A stretch of DNA of 5,858 bases from contig CALMWO010000606.1 of NCBI GenBank assembly GCA_937873805.1, positions 1-5,858 of the forward strand, in the 5' to 3' direction. Within the stretch, counting starts at the first letter, position 1. Each line of letters opens with the position of its first letter. Positions 5,728-5,858 of the stretch are shown here, piece by piece. The position numbers were made by a program, and so were the translations under genes. Origin of the DNA: an uncultured Hyphomonadaceae bacterium. GTDB taxonomy: Bacteria > Pseudomonadota > Alphaproteobacteria > Caulobacterales > Hyphomonadaceae. The notes under the pieces were generated by a model. That model was not told the DNA's origin. It worked only from the letters and a program-made list of their open reading frames with translations, and searched no databases.

Positions 5728-5858
5728 AGGCCACGCTGTGCATCGACGATGCGGTCGGCGAACATCGCCGCACATTGCTCGACAGTTCGGGCAAGCCATT
5801 CCGCCTTGAGATCGAGCGTTGGAGTGAGCGCGGCCGCCGCGCGAAGCTGGATGAAGTC
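5724..5858 (+). CDS. Ribonuclease E/G family protein (3' end cut by window)
   Basis: The frame starts at GTG 5724, overlapping the maf TGA (GTGA, 5724–5727), and stays open for 45 codons to the window edge. It reads M-K-A-T-L-C-I-D-D-A-V-G-E-H-R-R and later LEIERWSERGRRAKLDEV. The pattern of a short beta strand, (I/L)D-x-x-V-G-E-x-R, then ERWSERGRRA(K/R)L matches, from recall, the start of the short RNase E/G-like proteins encoded directly after maf in alphaproteobacteria, just before their S1 domain. Such enzymes cut single-stranded RNA in rRNA maturation and mRNA decay. The catalytic region is beyond the window, so activity cannot be judged. A GTG start and 4-base overlap point to translation coupled to maf. 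Confidence 0.78.
   Translation, partial: MKATLCIDDAVGEHRRTLLDSSGKPFRLEIERWSERGRRAKLDEV

Overview
This is a stretch of ordinary, conserved chromosome from an alphaproteobacterium. The evidence is the gene order murA – DUF2948 – hisD – UPF0262 – infA – maf – RNase E/G, two protein families (DUF2948, UPF0262) that I know only from alphaproteobacteria, GC-rich coding sequence, and few GANTC (CcrM-type methylation) sites. A Caulobacterales or Hyphomonadaceae-like source is my best guess, from family recall only.

Left part (1–1205). The window opens inside an alpha/beta hydrolase gene. Its reading frame stays open to the left edge and carries a lipobox-like V-S-A-C, so the protein is probably a secreted lipoprotein whose true start lies outside the window. 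Fourteen bases beyond its stop is the 3' end of a convergent tRNA-Thr(GGT) gene on the minus strand. A UUCG-loop hairpin sits just upstream of the tRNA in its own direction, within 60 bases rich in inverted repeats. On the plus strand a small basic gene (977–1156, 59 residues) follows; such a short protein is often found just ahead of murA in this class.

Central operon (1206–4775). murA (peptidoglycan precursor synthesis) is followed after 92 bases by a DUF2948 gene, then hisD (last steps of histidine synthesis) and a UPF0262 gene. The last three are joined by 4-base ATGA stop/start overlaps. The 92-base gap holds a perfect 14-base palindrome.

Right part (4776–5858). An 80-base gap with a candidate promoter and two GANTC sites 8 bases apart precedes infA (translation initiation factor IF-1). 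Then come maf (nucleotide pyrophosphatase) and the first 45 codons of an RNase E/G-family gene, again chained by 4-base overlaps (ATGA, GTGA). A low-molecular-weight phosphatase gene, which I remember between UPF0262 and infA in related genomes, is absent.

The genes mix cell wall, amino-acid, translation, nucleotide-sanitising and RNA-turnover roles, as expected of a conserved housekeeping cluster. I found no mobile element, CRISPR array, defence system or other novel multigene system. The points most worth a second look are the small gene before murA, the GANTC pair at the infA promoter, and the two conserved uncharacterised proteins.
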